DNA of 64,000 nt from Mycobacterium sp. 852014-52450_SCH5900713 (GTDB lineage Bacteria; Actinomycetota; Actinomycetes; Mycobacteriales; Mycobacteriaceae): positions 186,001-250,000 of the forward strand of contig NZ_LZIL01000053.1 in NCBI RefSeq assembly GCF_001667075.1, written 5' to 3'. The notes under the pieces are model-generated. The model was not told where the DNA came from. It made no database searches and saw only the letters and a list, made by a program, of their open reading frames with translations. A program made the position numbers and the translations under genes. Numbering within the stretch: position 1 is the first letter of the stretch; the number at the start of each line of letters is the position of its first letter. This document shows positions 51,475 through 59,427 of this stretch, piece after piece.

Positions 51475-52233
51475 CGACTTCGCCAGCAACCGGGACACGT
51501 GCATCTGAGAGATGCCGACCCGCTCGGCGATCTGGGTCTGCGTCATCGACTCGAAGAATCTGAGCACCAACACCGTCCGCTCCCGCTCGGGCAGGGCCTC
51601 CAGCAGTGGGCGAAGCGACTCCTGATCCTCGATCCGGTCCAGGCCGGTATCCACGTCGCCCAGGGTGTCGGCGATCGCGCGGGCTTCGTCCTCCTCGCTG
51701 CCGCCGCCGCTGTCGATGGACAAAGTGTTGTACGAGCTGCCCGCCACCAGGCCCTCGACGACCTCCTCGCGGTCCATGTCGAGTTCGGCGGCCAGTTCGG
51801 TCGCGGTGGGCGCCCGGCCGAGTCGTTGCGAGAGATCCGCGGTGGCGGTGCCGAGGCGCAGGTGCAGCTCCTTCAGGCGCCGCGGCACCTTGACCGACCA
51901 GCTGTTGTCGCGAAAGTGCCTGCGGACCTCGCCCATGATCGTGGGCACCGCGAAGGACACGAAGTCGGAGCCGGTCTCGACGTCGAACCGCACCACCGCG
52001 TTGACCAGCCCCACGCGCGCCACCTGGACGAGATCGTCGCGGGGCTCGCCGCGGCCCTCGAACCGGCGGGCGATGTGATCGGCCAGGGGCAGGCAGCGCT
52101 CGACGATCTTGTCCCGTTGACGCTGGAATTCCATCGAGTCGCCGTCCACAGTGGCCAACTCTCGGAACATCTCCGGGACATCGGCGTACTCGTTCGGGCG
52201 CGAGACCGAACCGCCGGCAGCTGGTGGTGTCAC
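51445..52233 (-). CDS. sigF: stress and stationary-phase sigma factor SigF
   Basis: A 262-residue group 3 sigma factor. Region 2 includes DLVQVARVGLVNAVVRFD and FVSFAVPTIMGEVRRHFRD; region 3 contains PRRLKELHLRLGTATADLSQRLGR; region 4 ends with the helix-turn-helix MTQTQIAERVGISQMHVSRLLAKSL. The GTG start lies within the rsbW stop (GTGA), so sigma and anti-sigma factor are made together. SigF controls envelope, carotenoid and oxidative-stress genes. Confidence 0.97.
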   Translation of the reverse strand: MTPPAAGGSVSRPNEYADVPEMFRELATVDGDSMEFQRQRDKIVERCLPLADHIARRFEGRGEPRDDLVQVARVGLVNAVVRFDVETGSDFVSFAVPTIMGEVRRHFRDNSWSVKVPRRLKELHLRLGTATADLSQRLGRAPTATELAAELDMDREEVVEGLVAGSSYNTLSIDSGGGSEEDEARAIADTLGDVDTGLDRIEDQESLRPLLEALPERERTVLVLRFFESMTQTQIAERVGISQMHVSRLLAKSLTRLRDQLQ

Positions 52234-52667
52234 CTGCTGGAGGCCGCCCGTCGCGCCGTCAGCGTGATACCGAAAACGCTGCCGGTTTGGTTGGGCTCGC
52301 GACCATCGTGGAATGTCTGGACGTCATCGGCCAAGGACGTCAGCACGTGCCAGCTGAAGCTGCCGGGAGCGACCACGTCGTGGGTGTCACACGCCGCCGA
52401 CGCCTCGACCACCAACTGGTCGTCCTGCGGGTCCACCACCACGACGAGGGTTGCGTCGGGCGTCGCGCAGCGGATCAGCCGGGTGCACACTTCGTCGACC
52501 GCAAGCCGCAGATCCGCTACGGCGTCGAAGTCCAGGTCCTCGAAGGTGCCGATCGCACCAACCAGCGTCCGCAGCATCGCCAAGTTCTCCAGACGTGCCG
52601 CGACGTGCAATTCGACGGCACGATGGCCACGCTGACGTTTGTTAGTGCGCAATCCCGCATCGTTCAT
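52230..52667 (-). CDS. rsbW: anti-sigma factor RsbW (UsfX)
   Basis: A 145-residue GHKL-fold protein that sequesters SigF; identical in length to M. tuberculosis UsfX. The ATP-binding N box is near DLRLAVDEVCTRLIR; the DDVQTFHDG and GSVFGITLTA strands complete the fold. Phosphorylation or redox control of antagonists releases SigF. GGGAGA precedes the ATG at 52667. The leader of about 290 nt carries a candidate SigF promoter. Confidence 0.96.
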   Translation of the reverse strand: MNDAGLRTNKRQRGHRAVELHVAARLENLAMLRTLVGAIGTFEDLDFDAVADLRLAVDEVCTRLIRCATPDATLVVVVDPQDDQLVVEASAACDTHDVVAPGSFSWHVLTSLADDVQTFHDGREPNQTGSVFGITLTARRAASSR

Positions 52668-52774
52668 CTGGTCTCCCGGCAATGTTTGACTGACACTACT
52701 ACCGCCCCGCAGCCCGCCGTGGACCGTGCGTTCGAGCCGATTAGTCATGGTTTCCGCCGGGTGTGCGGCCCGAT

Positions 52775-52921
52775 ATGGACGGGCCGGAAACCACCGAAAC
52801 GGCTCGGACACGGCGGCTCAAGCGCATGGCGACGATCGCCGGGATCGCGCTGGTCGTATTGGTATTTCTCGCTGTAGGCATCTATGTCGGTGTCTTCGTG
52901 TTCCTGCCCCCCATGGGGTGA
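52775..52921 (+). CDS. 48-residue single-pass membrane microprotein, opposite the rsbW leader
   Basis: An ORF of 49 codons on the plus strand, antisense to the rsbW leader. A polar, basic N-terminus (ARTRRLKRM) is followed by one strongly hydrophobic segment of about 27 residues, opening TIAGIALVVLVFLAVGIYVG, and the ending FLPPMG. This organised layout is hard to get by chance from a GC-rich strand, but there is no strong ribosome site, and homologues are unknown to me. It may be a real microprotein gene. Confidence 0.5.
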   Translation: MDGPETTETARTRRLKRMATIAGIALVVLVFLAVGIYVGVFVFLPPMG

Positions 52922-52966
52922 CCACGCTGACGCAACCCTTCCGGCACTCATCATGGTGCACACCTG

Positions 52967-52992
52967 ATACCCACTCGACGAGGCGGGTAACC
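52967..52992 (-). promoter_or_regulatory. candidate SigF-dependent promoter of rsbW-sigF
   Basis: On the minus strand: GGTTA at 52992-52988, 15 nt, then GGGTAT at 52972-52967. This matches the SigF consensus (GGTTT, 15-17 nt, GGGTA) except for one base. It predicts an autoregulated transcript with a leader of about 290 nt before the rsbW start. Confidence 0.6.
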
Positions 52993-53055
52993 ACCCGCGT
53001 TTACTTCCCGGCAAAAATGGGTTCGGCGCTCAGCGGCGCCGCGGCGCAAGCGCTC

Positions 53056-53367
53056 CTAGCTGGCCGGCCACTGCCTGTGGACCTCGGGGTGCTCGGCGTA
53101 CCAGCGATCCGCGATCCGCCGGATCCGCCGGTGCTCGAGCGCCACCCACACCAACCCGAGAACCGTGGCGATGATCGCCACCACCCCGGCGGTCATGCCC
53201 TCGTGCTGATGTCCGGAGCCGAACGCCGACAGGCTTCCGGATCCGCCGATCACGCCCGCCACCACCAACAGGTAGCCGGGCCAGTGCAGTACGTCGATCA
53301 GCGACTCCCCGGCGAGTGGCCGCGTTGTCCTGAGATGGTCGACGGGGTCGTGAAATGTGTCTCCCAT
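53056..53367 (-). CDS. usfY: UsfY-like membrane protein
   Basis: A 103-residue protein whose core (HDPVDHLRTTRPLAGESLIDV) matches UsfY, the gene upstream of usfX-sigF. Two hydrophobic segments (YLLVVAGVIGGSGSLSAFGSG and GMTAGVVAIIATVLGLVWVAL) and a basic C-terminal EHRRIRRIADRWY tail follow. Function unknown; it belongs to the SigF locus. AGGAG lies 7 nt before the ATG at 53367. Shorter than the annotated M. tuberculosis form, whose N-terminus is probably overextended. Confidence 0.85.
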   Translation of the reverse strand: MGDTFHDPVDHLRTTRPLAGESLIDVLHWPGYLLVVAGVIGGSGSLSAFGSGHQHEGMTAGVVAIIATVLGLVWVALEHRRIRRIADRWYAEHPEVHRQWPAS

Positions 53368-53464
53368 GGCTGCTCCTAGGGGAGGTTGGTAAAACCATTC
53401 GCAGCTCAATACGGGTTGCACCATCAACGGTAGATCCCCCGGGAGGCCTTTGGCGAGACCCCAG

Positions 53465-53848
53465 TCAGAGGACCAGCGCCGGGCCTGCGATGGGGGCCAC
53501 GCCCATGGCGACCATCAACACCATCAGCGTGAACAGGAACCAGCCCGCGCCGTGCCATCCCCACCAGGTGCCCTGCGCCTTCCATATCTGATAGGTCCGC
53601 AGGAATGCCCAGAGGCCGGCCGCCAGCAGGATCAGCGGTCCGCCCAGCGCCAGCAATGTCCGCTGTGGCGCGCCGCACGCCGCGGTGTCCACACCGGTAC
53701 CAGGACAAGTGCTCACCCAGAGCGCGGCCATCACCAGGAAGCCGACCGCCACGGCCGCGGCCAATGCTGCGAACCGGATGGCGGCACGCACCTCGCCGTC
53801 TTCCTGTCCCAAGCGATCACCACCCGATCGCTCATCCGCCTTGTGCAT
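53465..53848 (-). CDS. conserved membrane protein of the SigF locus (Rv3289c-like)
   Basis: A 127-residue protein with three hydrophobic helices (FAALAAAVAVGFLVMAALWV, TLLALGGPLILLAAGLWAFL, GWFLFTLMVLMVAMGVAPIA) and two cysteines in the first extracytoplasmic loop (STCPGTGVDTAAC), possibly a disulfide. Equivalent in position and length to Rv3289c. Function unknown. GAGGGG precedes the ATG. It probably heads the usfY-rsbW-sigF group. Confidence 0.82.
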   Translation of the reverse strand: MHKADERSGGDRLGQEDGEVRAAIRFAALAAAVAVGFLVMAALWVSTCPGTGVDTAACGAPQRTLLALGGPLILLAAGLWAFLRTYQIWKAQGTWWGWHGAGWFLFTLMVLMVAMGVAPIAGPALVL

Positions 53849-54126
53849 CCGTGCCCCTCATATCCCGGGTAATCAATGTTTTGTTCATCGTTTGCTGCGC
53901 CGCAATGGTTACCGCGCGATGACAAGCGGAAATCGCATGGGGACAAATACCCGTCGGCAAACCCCGTAAAACGGCTCAGTCCCGGGTATTGCCGGCCAAA
54001 TTCCCGCCGGCGCGCGAATAGCCCGCACCGTCAATTATTCGGAGGGATTACCGCTGGCCCGGGGCGTGGAGCCGGGAAAGACGCAATGTGGTCGGCGACT
54101 CAGGACCGGTGAGTACTATCTCTCAC
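53849..54126. other. intergenic region before the TetR gene
   Basis: A 278-bp stretch with no supported gene, AT-richer at 53860-54040. It marks where M. tuberculosis carries the lat, lrpA, pcd block (Rv3290c-Rv3294c), which is absent here. Its right end is the TetR promoter/operator. Confidence 0.5.
54109..54126 (+). promoter_or_regulatory. inverted repeat over the TetR promoter, candidate autoregulatory operator
   Basis: Perfect 5-bp arms GTGAG and CTCAC flank 8 nt, ending at the base before the TetR ATG. The -10 box TACTAT (54114-54119) is inside it, 7 nt before the ATG, so a bound TetR protein would block transcription. The mRNA is predicted leaderless. Confidence 0.5.
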
Positions 54127-54798
54127 ATGCCGACAGGCCGAAGGCGGTTATCCCCCGAGGATCGACGCGCTGAGCTGCTCGCTTTGGGGGCCGATGTCTT
54201 CGGAAAGCGACCCTACGACGAGGTGCGGATCGACGAGATCGCCGAACGCGCCGGCGTGTCCCGGGCGCTGATGTATCACTACTTCCCCGACAAGCGCGCC
54301 TTCTTCGCCGCCGTGGTCAAGGACGAGGCCGACCGGCTGTACGAGACCACCAATATGGACGACGCCACCGGCCTCACCATGTACGAAGAGGTGCGGATGG
54401 GGGTCATGGCGTACATGGCCTACCACGAGCAGAATCCGGAGGCCGCCTGGGCCGCCTACGTCGGGCTGGGCCGGTCCGACCCGGTTCTGCTGGGCGTTGA
54501 CGACGAAGCCAAGAACCGCCAGCTCGAACACATCATGAGTCGCATCCACGACCTGGTGGCCAACATCTCCGGGGCGAAGCTGGAAGGCGACGTCGAGCGC
54601 GACCTGCGGGTGATCTGTCACGGCTGGCTGGCGTTCACGTTCGAGCTGTGCCGCCAGCGCATCATCGATCCCACGATCAACGCCGACCGCCTCGCCGACG
54701 CCTGCGCGCACTCACTGTTCGACGCCATCGCCCGGGTGCCCGAGATACCCGAGGAGTTGTCCCACGCGATGGCGACGGCCCGAATCCAGCCGCGCTAG
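54127..54798 (+). CDS. TetR-family transcriptional regulator (Rv3295-like)
   Basis: A 223-residue regulator with the N-terminal helix-turn-helix VRIDEIAERAGVSRALMYHYFPDK and an all-helical C-terminal domain (TetR_C type, GYVGL-like and LVANISGAKLEGDVERDL regions). Equivalent to Rv3295. No target is obvious: the next gene downstream is lhr. I start at the ATG at 54127 on the basis of the leaderless promoter; an in-frame GTG 18 nt upstream lies inside the operator. Confidence 0.87.
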   Translation: MPTGRRRLSPEDRRAELLALGADVFGKRPYDEVRIDEIAERAGVSRALMYHYFPDKRAFFAAVVKDEADRLYETTNMDDATGLTMYEEVRMGVMAYMAYHEQNPEAAWAAYVGLGRSDPVLLGVDDEAKNRQLEHIMSRIHDLVANISGAKLEGDVERDLRVICHGWLAFTFELCRQRIIDPTINADRLADACAHSLFDAIARVPEIPEELSHAMATARIQPR

Positions 54799-54836
54799 CC
54801 CGCGCTCTTGTCGGTACGCCTTGGCACCATGGTGAG

Positions 54837-57800
54837 GTGACCACCCGTGACCCGTTAGGCCGGTTCAGCGCGACCACGCGCGAATGGTTCACCAGCACAT
54901 TCGCCGGTCCCACCACCGCGCAGGCCGAAGCCTGGGACGCCATCGCCGACGGCGACAACACGCTGGTGATCGCGCCGACCGGATCCGGCAAGACGCTCGC
55001 GGCGTTCCTGTGGGCCTTAGACTCCCTCGCCACGCGCGGCGGTCTTGACGGCTCGGCCGCGAGGCCGGCCGGCACCCGCGTGCTCTACGTGTCCCCGCTC
55101 AAGGCGCTGGCGGTCGACATCGAGCGCAACCTGCGCACCCCGCTGGCGGGCCTCACCCGCATCGCCGAGCGCCACGGACTCCCCCCGCCCGACATCAGCG
55201 TCGGCGTCCGCTCCGGGGACACCCCGCCCGCCGAACGCCGGCAGCTCATCGCCCGTCCCCCCGACGTGCTGATCACCACGCCGGAGTCGCTGTTCCTGAT
55301 GCTCACCTCGGCCGCGCGCGAAACGCTGGCCGGCGTGCAGACGGTGATCGTCGACGAAATCCACGCGATCGCCGCCGGCAAGCGCGGCGCGCACCTGGCG
55401 CTGTCGCTGGAGCGGCTCCAGGACTTGTCACAAGAGCTGCGGGAGGGGCTGCCCGCACAGCGCATCGGGTTGTCCGCGACGGTGCGCCCACCCGAAGAGC
55501 TCGCCCGGTTCCTGTCCGGTCAGCAACCGACCACCATCGTCGCGCCCCAGGCGGCCAAGACCGTCGAGCTGGCGGTGCAGGTGCCGGTGCCAGACATGGC
55601 CAACCTGGCCAACAACAGCATCTGGCCCGACGTCGAGGAGCGGCTGGTCGACGTGATCGAGGCGCACAACTCGACCATCGTGTTCGCCAACTCGCGGCGG
55701 CTGGCCGAGCGGCTCACCGCCCGGCTCAACGAGATCCACGCCGAACGCTGTGGTGTGGGGCTGTCGGGCGAGACCAACCCGAAGGTGGCGGGCGGGGCGC
55801 CCGCGCACATCATGGGCAGCGGCCAGACCTACGGCGCCGAGCCGCTGTTGGCCCGCGCCCACCACGGCTCGGTCAGCAAGGAGCAGCGCGCCCTGGTCGA
55901 GGAGGACCTCAAGCGCGGGATCCTCAAGGCGGTGGTGGCGACGTCGAGCCTGGAGCTGGGCATCGACATGGGCGCGGTCGACCTGGTGATCCAGGTGGAG
56001 GCGCCGCCGTCGGTGGCCAGCGGCCTGCAACGCATCGGGCGGGCCGGCCACCAGGTCGGCGAGGTATCCCAGGGCGTGCTGTTCCCGAAGCACCGCACCG
56101 ACCTGATCGGCTGCGCGGTGACCGTGCAGCGGATGCTCGCCGGCGAAATCGAGACGATGCGGGTGCCCGCCAACCCGCTGGACATCCTGGCGCAGCAGAC
56201 CGTGGCGGCCGCCGCGCTGGAGCCGCTGGACGCCGACCGGTGGTTCGACACGGTGCGCCGCAGCGCCCCCTTCGCGACGCTGCCGCGCAGCGTGTACGAG
56301 GCCACCCTCGACCTGTTGTCGGGCAAGTACCCCTCCACCGAGTTCGCCGAGCTGCGTCCCCGCTTGGTCTACGACCGCGACACCGGCACGCTGACGGCGC
56401 GGCCCGGCGCGCAGCGGCTGGCCGTCACCTCCGGCGGCGCCATCCCGGACCGCGGCATGTTCACCGTCTACCTCGCCAGCGAGTCGGAAAAGCCGTCGCG
56501 CGTGGGCGAACTGGACGAGGAGATGGTGTACGAGTCCCGGCCCGGTGACGTCATCTCGCTGGGCGCCACCAGCTGGCGAATCACCGAGATCACCCACGAC
56601 CGCGTTTTGGTGATCCCCGCGCCCGGCCAGCCGGCCCGGCTGCCATTCTGGCGCGGCGACGACGCGGGCCGGCCCGCCGAGCTTGGCGCCGCGCTGGGCG
56701 CGTTCACCGGCGAGCTGGCCGGACTCGACCGCGCCGCCTTCGACGCCCGGTGCGCGGGCCTGGGTTTCGACGCCTACGCCACCGACAACCTGTGGGCGCT
56801 GCTGGACGAGCAGCGGACCGCCGCCGGCGTGGTCCCCACCGACACCACCCTGCTGGTCGAGCGGTTCCGCGATGAACTGGGCGACTGGCGGGTGATCCTG
56901 CACTCGCCTTACGGGCTGCGGGTGAACGGGCCGCTGGCGCTGGCGGTGGGTCGGCGGCTGCGCGAACGCTACGGCCTCGACGAAAAACCGACCGCCTCTG
57001 ATGACGGCATCGTGGTGCGCTTGCCGGACATGCTGTCCGACAACGGCGAGACCCCGCCCGGCGCCGAGTTGTTCGTCTTCGACGCCGACGAGATCGATCC
57101 GATCGTCACCGACGAGGTGGGCGGTTCGGCGCTGTTCGCGTCGCGGTTCCGGGAGTGCGCCGCCCGCGCGCTGCTGCTGCCCCGCCGGCACCCGGGTAAG
57201 CGATCGCCGCTGTGGCACCAGCGCCAGCGGGCCGCCCAGCTGCTGGACGTGGCCCGCAAATACCCCGACTTCCCGGTGGTGCTGGAAACCATCCGCGAAT
57301 GCCTGCAGGACGTGTACGACGTGCCCGCCCTGGTCGCCCTGATGGCCGGCATCGCCCAGCGCAAGGTGCGGGTGCTCGAAACGGAGACGGCGCGGCCGTC
57401 GCCCTTCGCGGCGTCCCTGCTGTTCGGCTACGTCGGCGCCTTCATGTACGAGGGCGACACCCCGCTGGCCGAGCGCCGGGCCGCGGCACTGTCGCTGGAC
57501 AGCACGCTGCTGGCCGAGCTGCTCGGCCGGGTCGAGCTGCGCGAGCTGCTCGACCCGGACGTCATCGCCGCGACCGCCCGCCAGCTGCAGCACCTGTCGG
57601 CGGACCGGGCCGCGCGCGACGCCGACGGCGCCGCGGACCTGCTGCGGCTGCTGGGGCCGATGACCGAGGACGAGGTCGCCGCCCGGGCCGGCGGCGCCGA
57701 GGTGGGCGGCTGGCTCGAAGGCCTGCTCGCGGCGCGGCGGGTGCTGCCCGTGTCGTTCGCCGGCCGCAGCTGGTGGGTGGCCATCGAGGACATCGGCCGG

Positions 57801-59414
57801 CTGCGCGACGGCGTCGGGGCGCCGGTTCCGCTGGGCGTGCCGGCGGCCTTCACCGAGGCGGTGGCCGACCCGCTGGGCGAGCTGCTGGGCCGCTACGCGC
57901 GCACCCACACCCCGTTCACCACCGCCGCGGCCGCGGGCCGGTTCGGGCTGGGGCTGCGGGTGACGGCCGACGTGCTGGGCCGGCTGGCCGCCGACGGCCG
58001 GCTGGTGCGCGGCGACTTCGTCGCCGCCACGGAAACCTCCGCGGCGCCCGGCGGCGAACAGTGGTGCGACGCCGAGGTGTTGCGAGTGTTGCGGCGGCGT
58101 TCGCTGGCCGCGCTGCGCGCGCAGGTCGAACCGGTGAGCACCGCCGCGTACGGAAGGTTCCTGCCGGCCTGGCACCGGGTGGCCTCCCCCGGTTCGTCGG
58201 GCCACTCGGGGCTGGACGGGCTGATGTCCGTGGTCGACCAGCTGGCCGGGGTCCGGATGCCGGCCTCGGCGATCGAGCCCCTGGTGCTGGGCCCGCGGGT
58301 CCGGGACTACTCCCCCGCCATGCTCGACGAGCTGCTCGCCATCGGGGAGGTGACCTGGTCGGGCGCAGGGTCGATCTCGGCCAGCGACGGCTGGGTCGCC
58401 TTGCACGTGGGCGACTCCGCGCCCTTGACGCTGGCCGGGCCCGCCGAAATCGACTTCACCGAGGCCCACCGGGCGATCCTGGACACGCTGGCCGGCGGCG
58501 GCGCGTACTTCTTCCGTCATCTGACCCAGAGCGGCATCACCGACGCCGAGCTCAAAGCCGCGCTGTGGGAGCTGATCTGGGCCGGGTGGGTCACGGGTGA
58601 CACCTTCGCGCCGGTGCGCGCGATGCTCGGCGGCGTGGGCAACCGCAAACGCTCGGCCCCGGCGCACCGCTCACATCGGCCACCGCGGCTGAGCCGGTAC
58701 AGCGTGGCGCACGCGCAGTCCCGCCCCGCCGACCCGACGGTGGCGGGCCGGTGGTCGGCCCTGCCGCCGCCCGAGCCCGATTCCACGGTGCGCGCCCACT
58801 ACCAGGCGGAGTTGCTGCTGGGCCGCCACGGCATGCTGACCCGGGGCGCGGTCGCGGCCGAGGGCGTCACCGGCGGGTTCGCGACGCTCTACAAGGTGCT
58901 GAGCACCTTCGAGGAAGCCGGCCGGTGCCAGCGCGGCTATTTCGTCGAGTCGCTGGGCGGTGCCCAGTTCGCCGTCGCCTCGACCGTCGACCGGCTGCGC
59001 AGCTACAGCGATGGGATCGACCCCGAGCGGCCGGAATACCGCGCTGTCGTGCTGGCCGCCGCCGACCCGGCCAATCCCTACGGCGCCGCGCTGCCGTGGC
59101 CGGCGTCCGGCGCGGAGAGCGCGCGGCCGGGCCGCAAGGCCGGCGCGCTCGTCGTGCTGGTCGACGGCCACCTGGCCTGGTTCCTGGAGCGCGGCGGGCG
59201 CTCACTGCTCACCTTCACCGACGACCCGGCGGCCCACCATGCGGCGGCCACGGCGCTGGCCGAGCTGGTCGCCTCCCGGCGCGTCGCGTCGATCCTGGTC
59301 GAACGCATCGACGGCGCACCGGCGCTGCAGCCCCAAAACGGGCCCAGCCGCGTGGCGGACGGCTTGCAGGAGGCGGGGTTCGCCCGCACACCGCGCGGAC
59401 TTCGGCTCCGGTAA
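54837..59414 (+). CDS. lhr: large ATP-dependent helicase Lhr
   Basis: A 1525-residue superfamily 2 helicase, close to the M. tuberculosis length of about 1513. Walker A APTGSGKT lies at 46-53, the DEIH box at 173-176, and SATVRPPEEL and QRIGRAGHQ complete the helicase core (about 1-520). Winged-helix and the Lhr-specific middle domain follow, then a C-terminal roughly 600-residue region unique to Lhr. It unwinds 3'-tailed duplexes and RNA:DNA hybrids and is DNA-damage induced with neighbours. GTG start at 54837. Confidence 0.94.
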   Translation: MTTRDPLGRFSATTREWFTSTFAGPTTAQAEAWDAIADGDNTLVIAPTGSGKTLAAFLWALDSLATRGGLDGSAARPAGTRVLYVSPLKALAVDIERNLRTPLAGLTRIAERHGLPPPDISVGVRSGDTPPAERRQLIARPPDVLITTPESLFLMLTSAARETLAGVQTVIVDEIHAIAAGKRGAHLALSLERLQDLSQELREGLPAQRIGLSATVRPPEELARFLSGQQPTTIVAPQAAKTVELAVQVPVPDMANLANNSIWPDVEERLVDVIEAHNSTIVFANSRRLAERLTARLNEIHAERCGVGLSGETNPKVAGGAPAHIMGSGQTYGAEPLLARAHHGSVSKEQRALVEEDLKRGILKAVVATSSLELGIDMGAVDLVIQVEAPPSVASGLQRIGRAGHQVGEVSQGVLFPKHRTDLIGCAVTVQRMLAGEIETMRVPANPLDILAQQTVAAAALEPLDADRWFDTVRRSAPFATLPRSVYEATLDLLSGKYPSTEFAELRPRLVYDRDTGTLTARPGAQRLAVTSGGAIPDRGMFTVYLASESEKPSRVGELDEEMVYESRPGDVISLGATSWRITEITHDRVLVIPAPGQPARLPFWRGDDAGRPAELGAALGAFTGELAGLDRAAFDARCAGLGFDAYATDNLWALLDEQRTAAGVVPTDTTLLVERFRDELGDWRVILHSPYGLRVNGPLALAVGRRLRERYGLDEKPTASDDGIVVRLPDMLSDNGETPPGAELFVFDADEIDPIVTDEVGGSALFASRFRECAARALLLPRRHPGKRSPLWHQRQRAAQLLDVARKYPDFPVVLETIRECLQDVYDVPALVALMAGIAQRKVRVLETETARPSPFAASLLFGYVGAFMYEGDTPLAERRAAALSLDSTLLAELLGRVELRELLDPDVIAATARQLQHLSADRAARDADGAADLLRLLGPMTEDEVAARAGGAEVGGWLEGLLAARRVLPVSFAGRSWWVAIEDIGRLRDGVGAPVPLGVPAAFTEAVADPLGELLGRYARTHTPFTTAAAAGRFGLGLRVTADVLGRLAADGRLVRGDFVAATETSAAPGGEQWCDAEVLRVLRRRSLAALRAQVEPVSTAAYGRFLPAWHRVASPGSSGHSGLDGLMSVVDQLAGVRMPASAIEPLVLGPRVRDYSPAMLDELLAIGEVTWSGAGSISASDGWVALHVGDSAPLTLAGPAEIDFTEAHRAILDTLAGGGAYFFRHLTQSGITDAELKAALWELIWAGWVTGDTFAPVRAMLGGVGNRKRSAPAHRSHRPPRLSRYSVAHAQSRPADPTVAGRWSALPPPEPDSTVRAHYQAELLLGRHGMLTRGAVAAEGVTGGFATLYKVLSTFEEAGRCQRGYFVESLGGAQFAVASTVDRLRSYSDGIDPERPEYRAVVLAAADPANPYGAALPWPASGAESARPGRKAGALVVLVDGHLAWFLERGGRSLLTFTDDPAAHHAAATALAELVASRRVASILVERIDGAPALQPQNGPSRVADGLQEAGFARTPRGLRLR

Positions 59415-59427
59415 GGCCCCGATAGCG

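Larger units (their letters stand above)
52668..53055. other. rsbW-usfY intergenic region
   Basis: This 388-bp gap holds the predicted leader of rsbW-sigF, a SigF-like promoter for it at 52967-52992, and on the opposite strand a short membrane ORF at 52775-52921. I find nothing else in it that I can support. Confidence 0.55.

Noticed and set aside
52745..53014. 89-codon minus-strand frame in the rsbW leader region
   Set aside because: Composition is random-like, no ribosome site, and the SigF-type promoter lies inside it. The opposite-strand 48-residue ORF is the better candidate.
54648..54836. N-terminal extension of Lhr
   Set aside because: The upstream frame overlaps the TetR gene and is Arg/Pro-rich; the GTG at 54837 starts the conserved sequence and gives the family length.
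55428..58667. 1079-codon minus-strand frame opposite lhr
   Set aside because: Low-complexity Gly/Arg/Gln/His composition typical of the antisense of a high-GC gene; lhr has intact helicase motifs.
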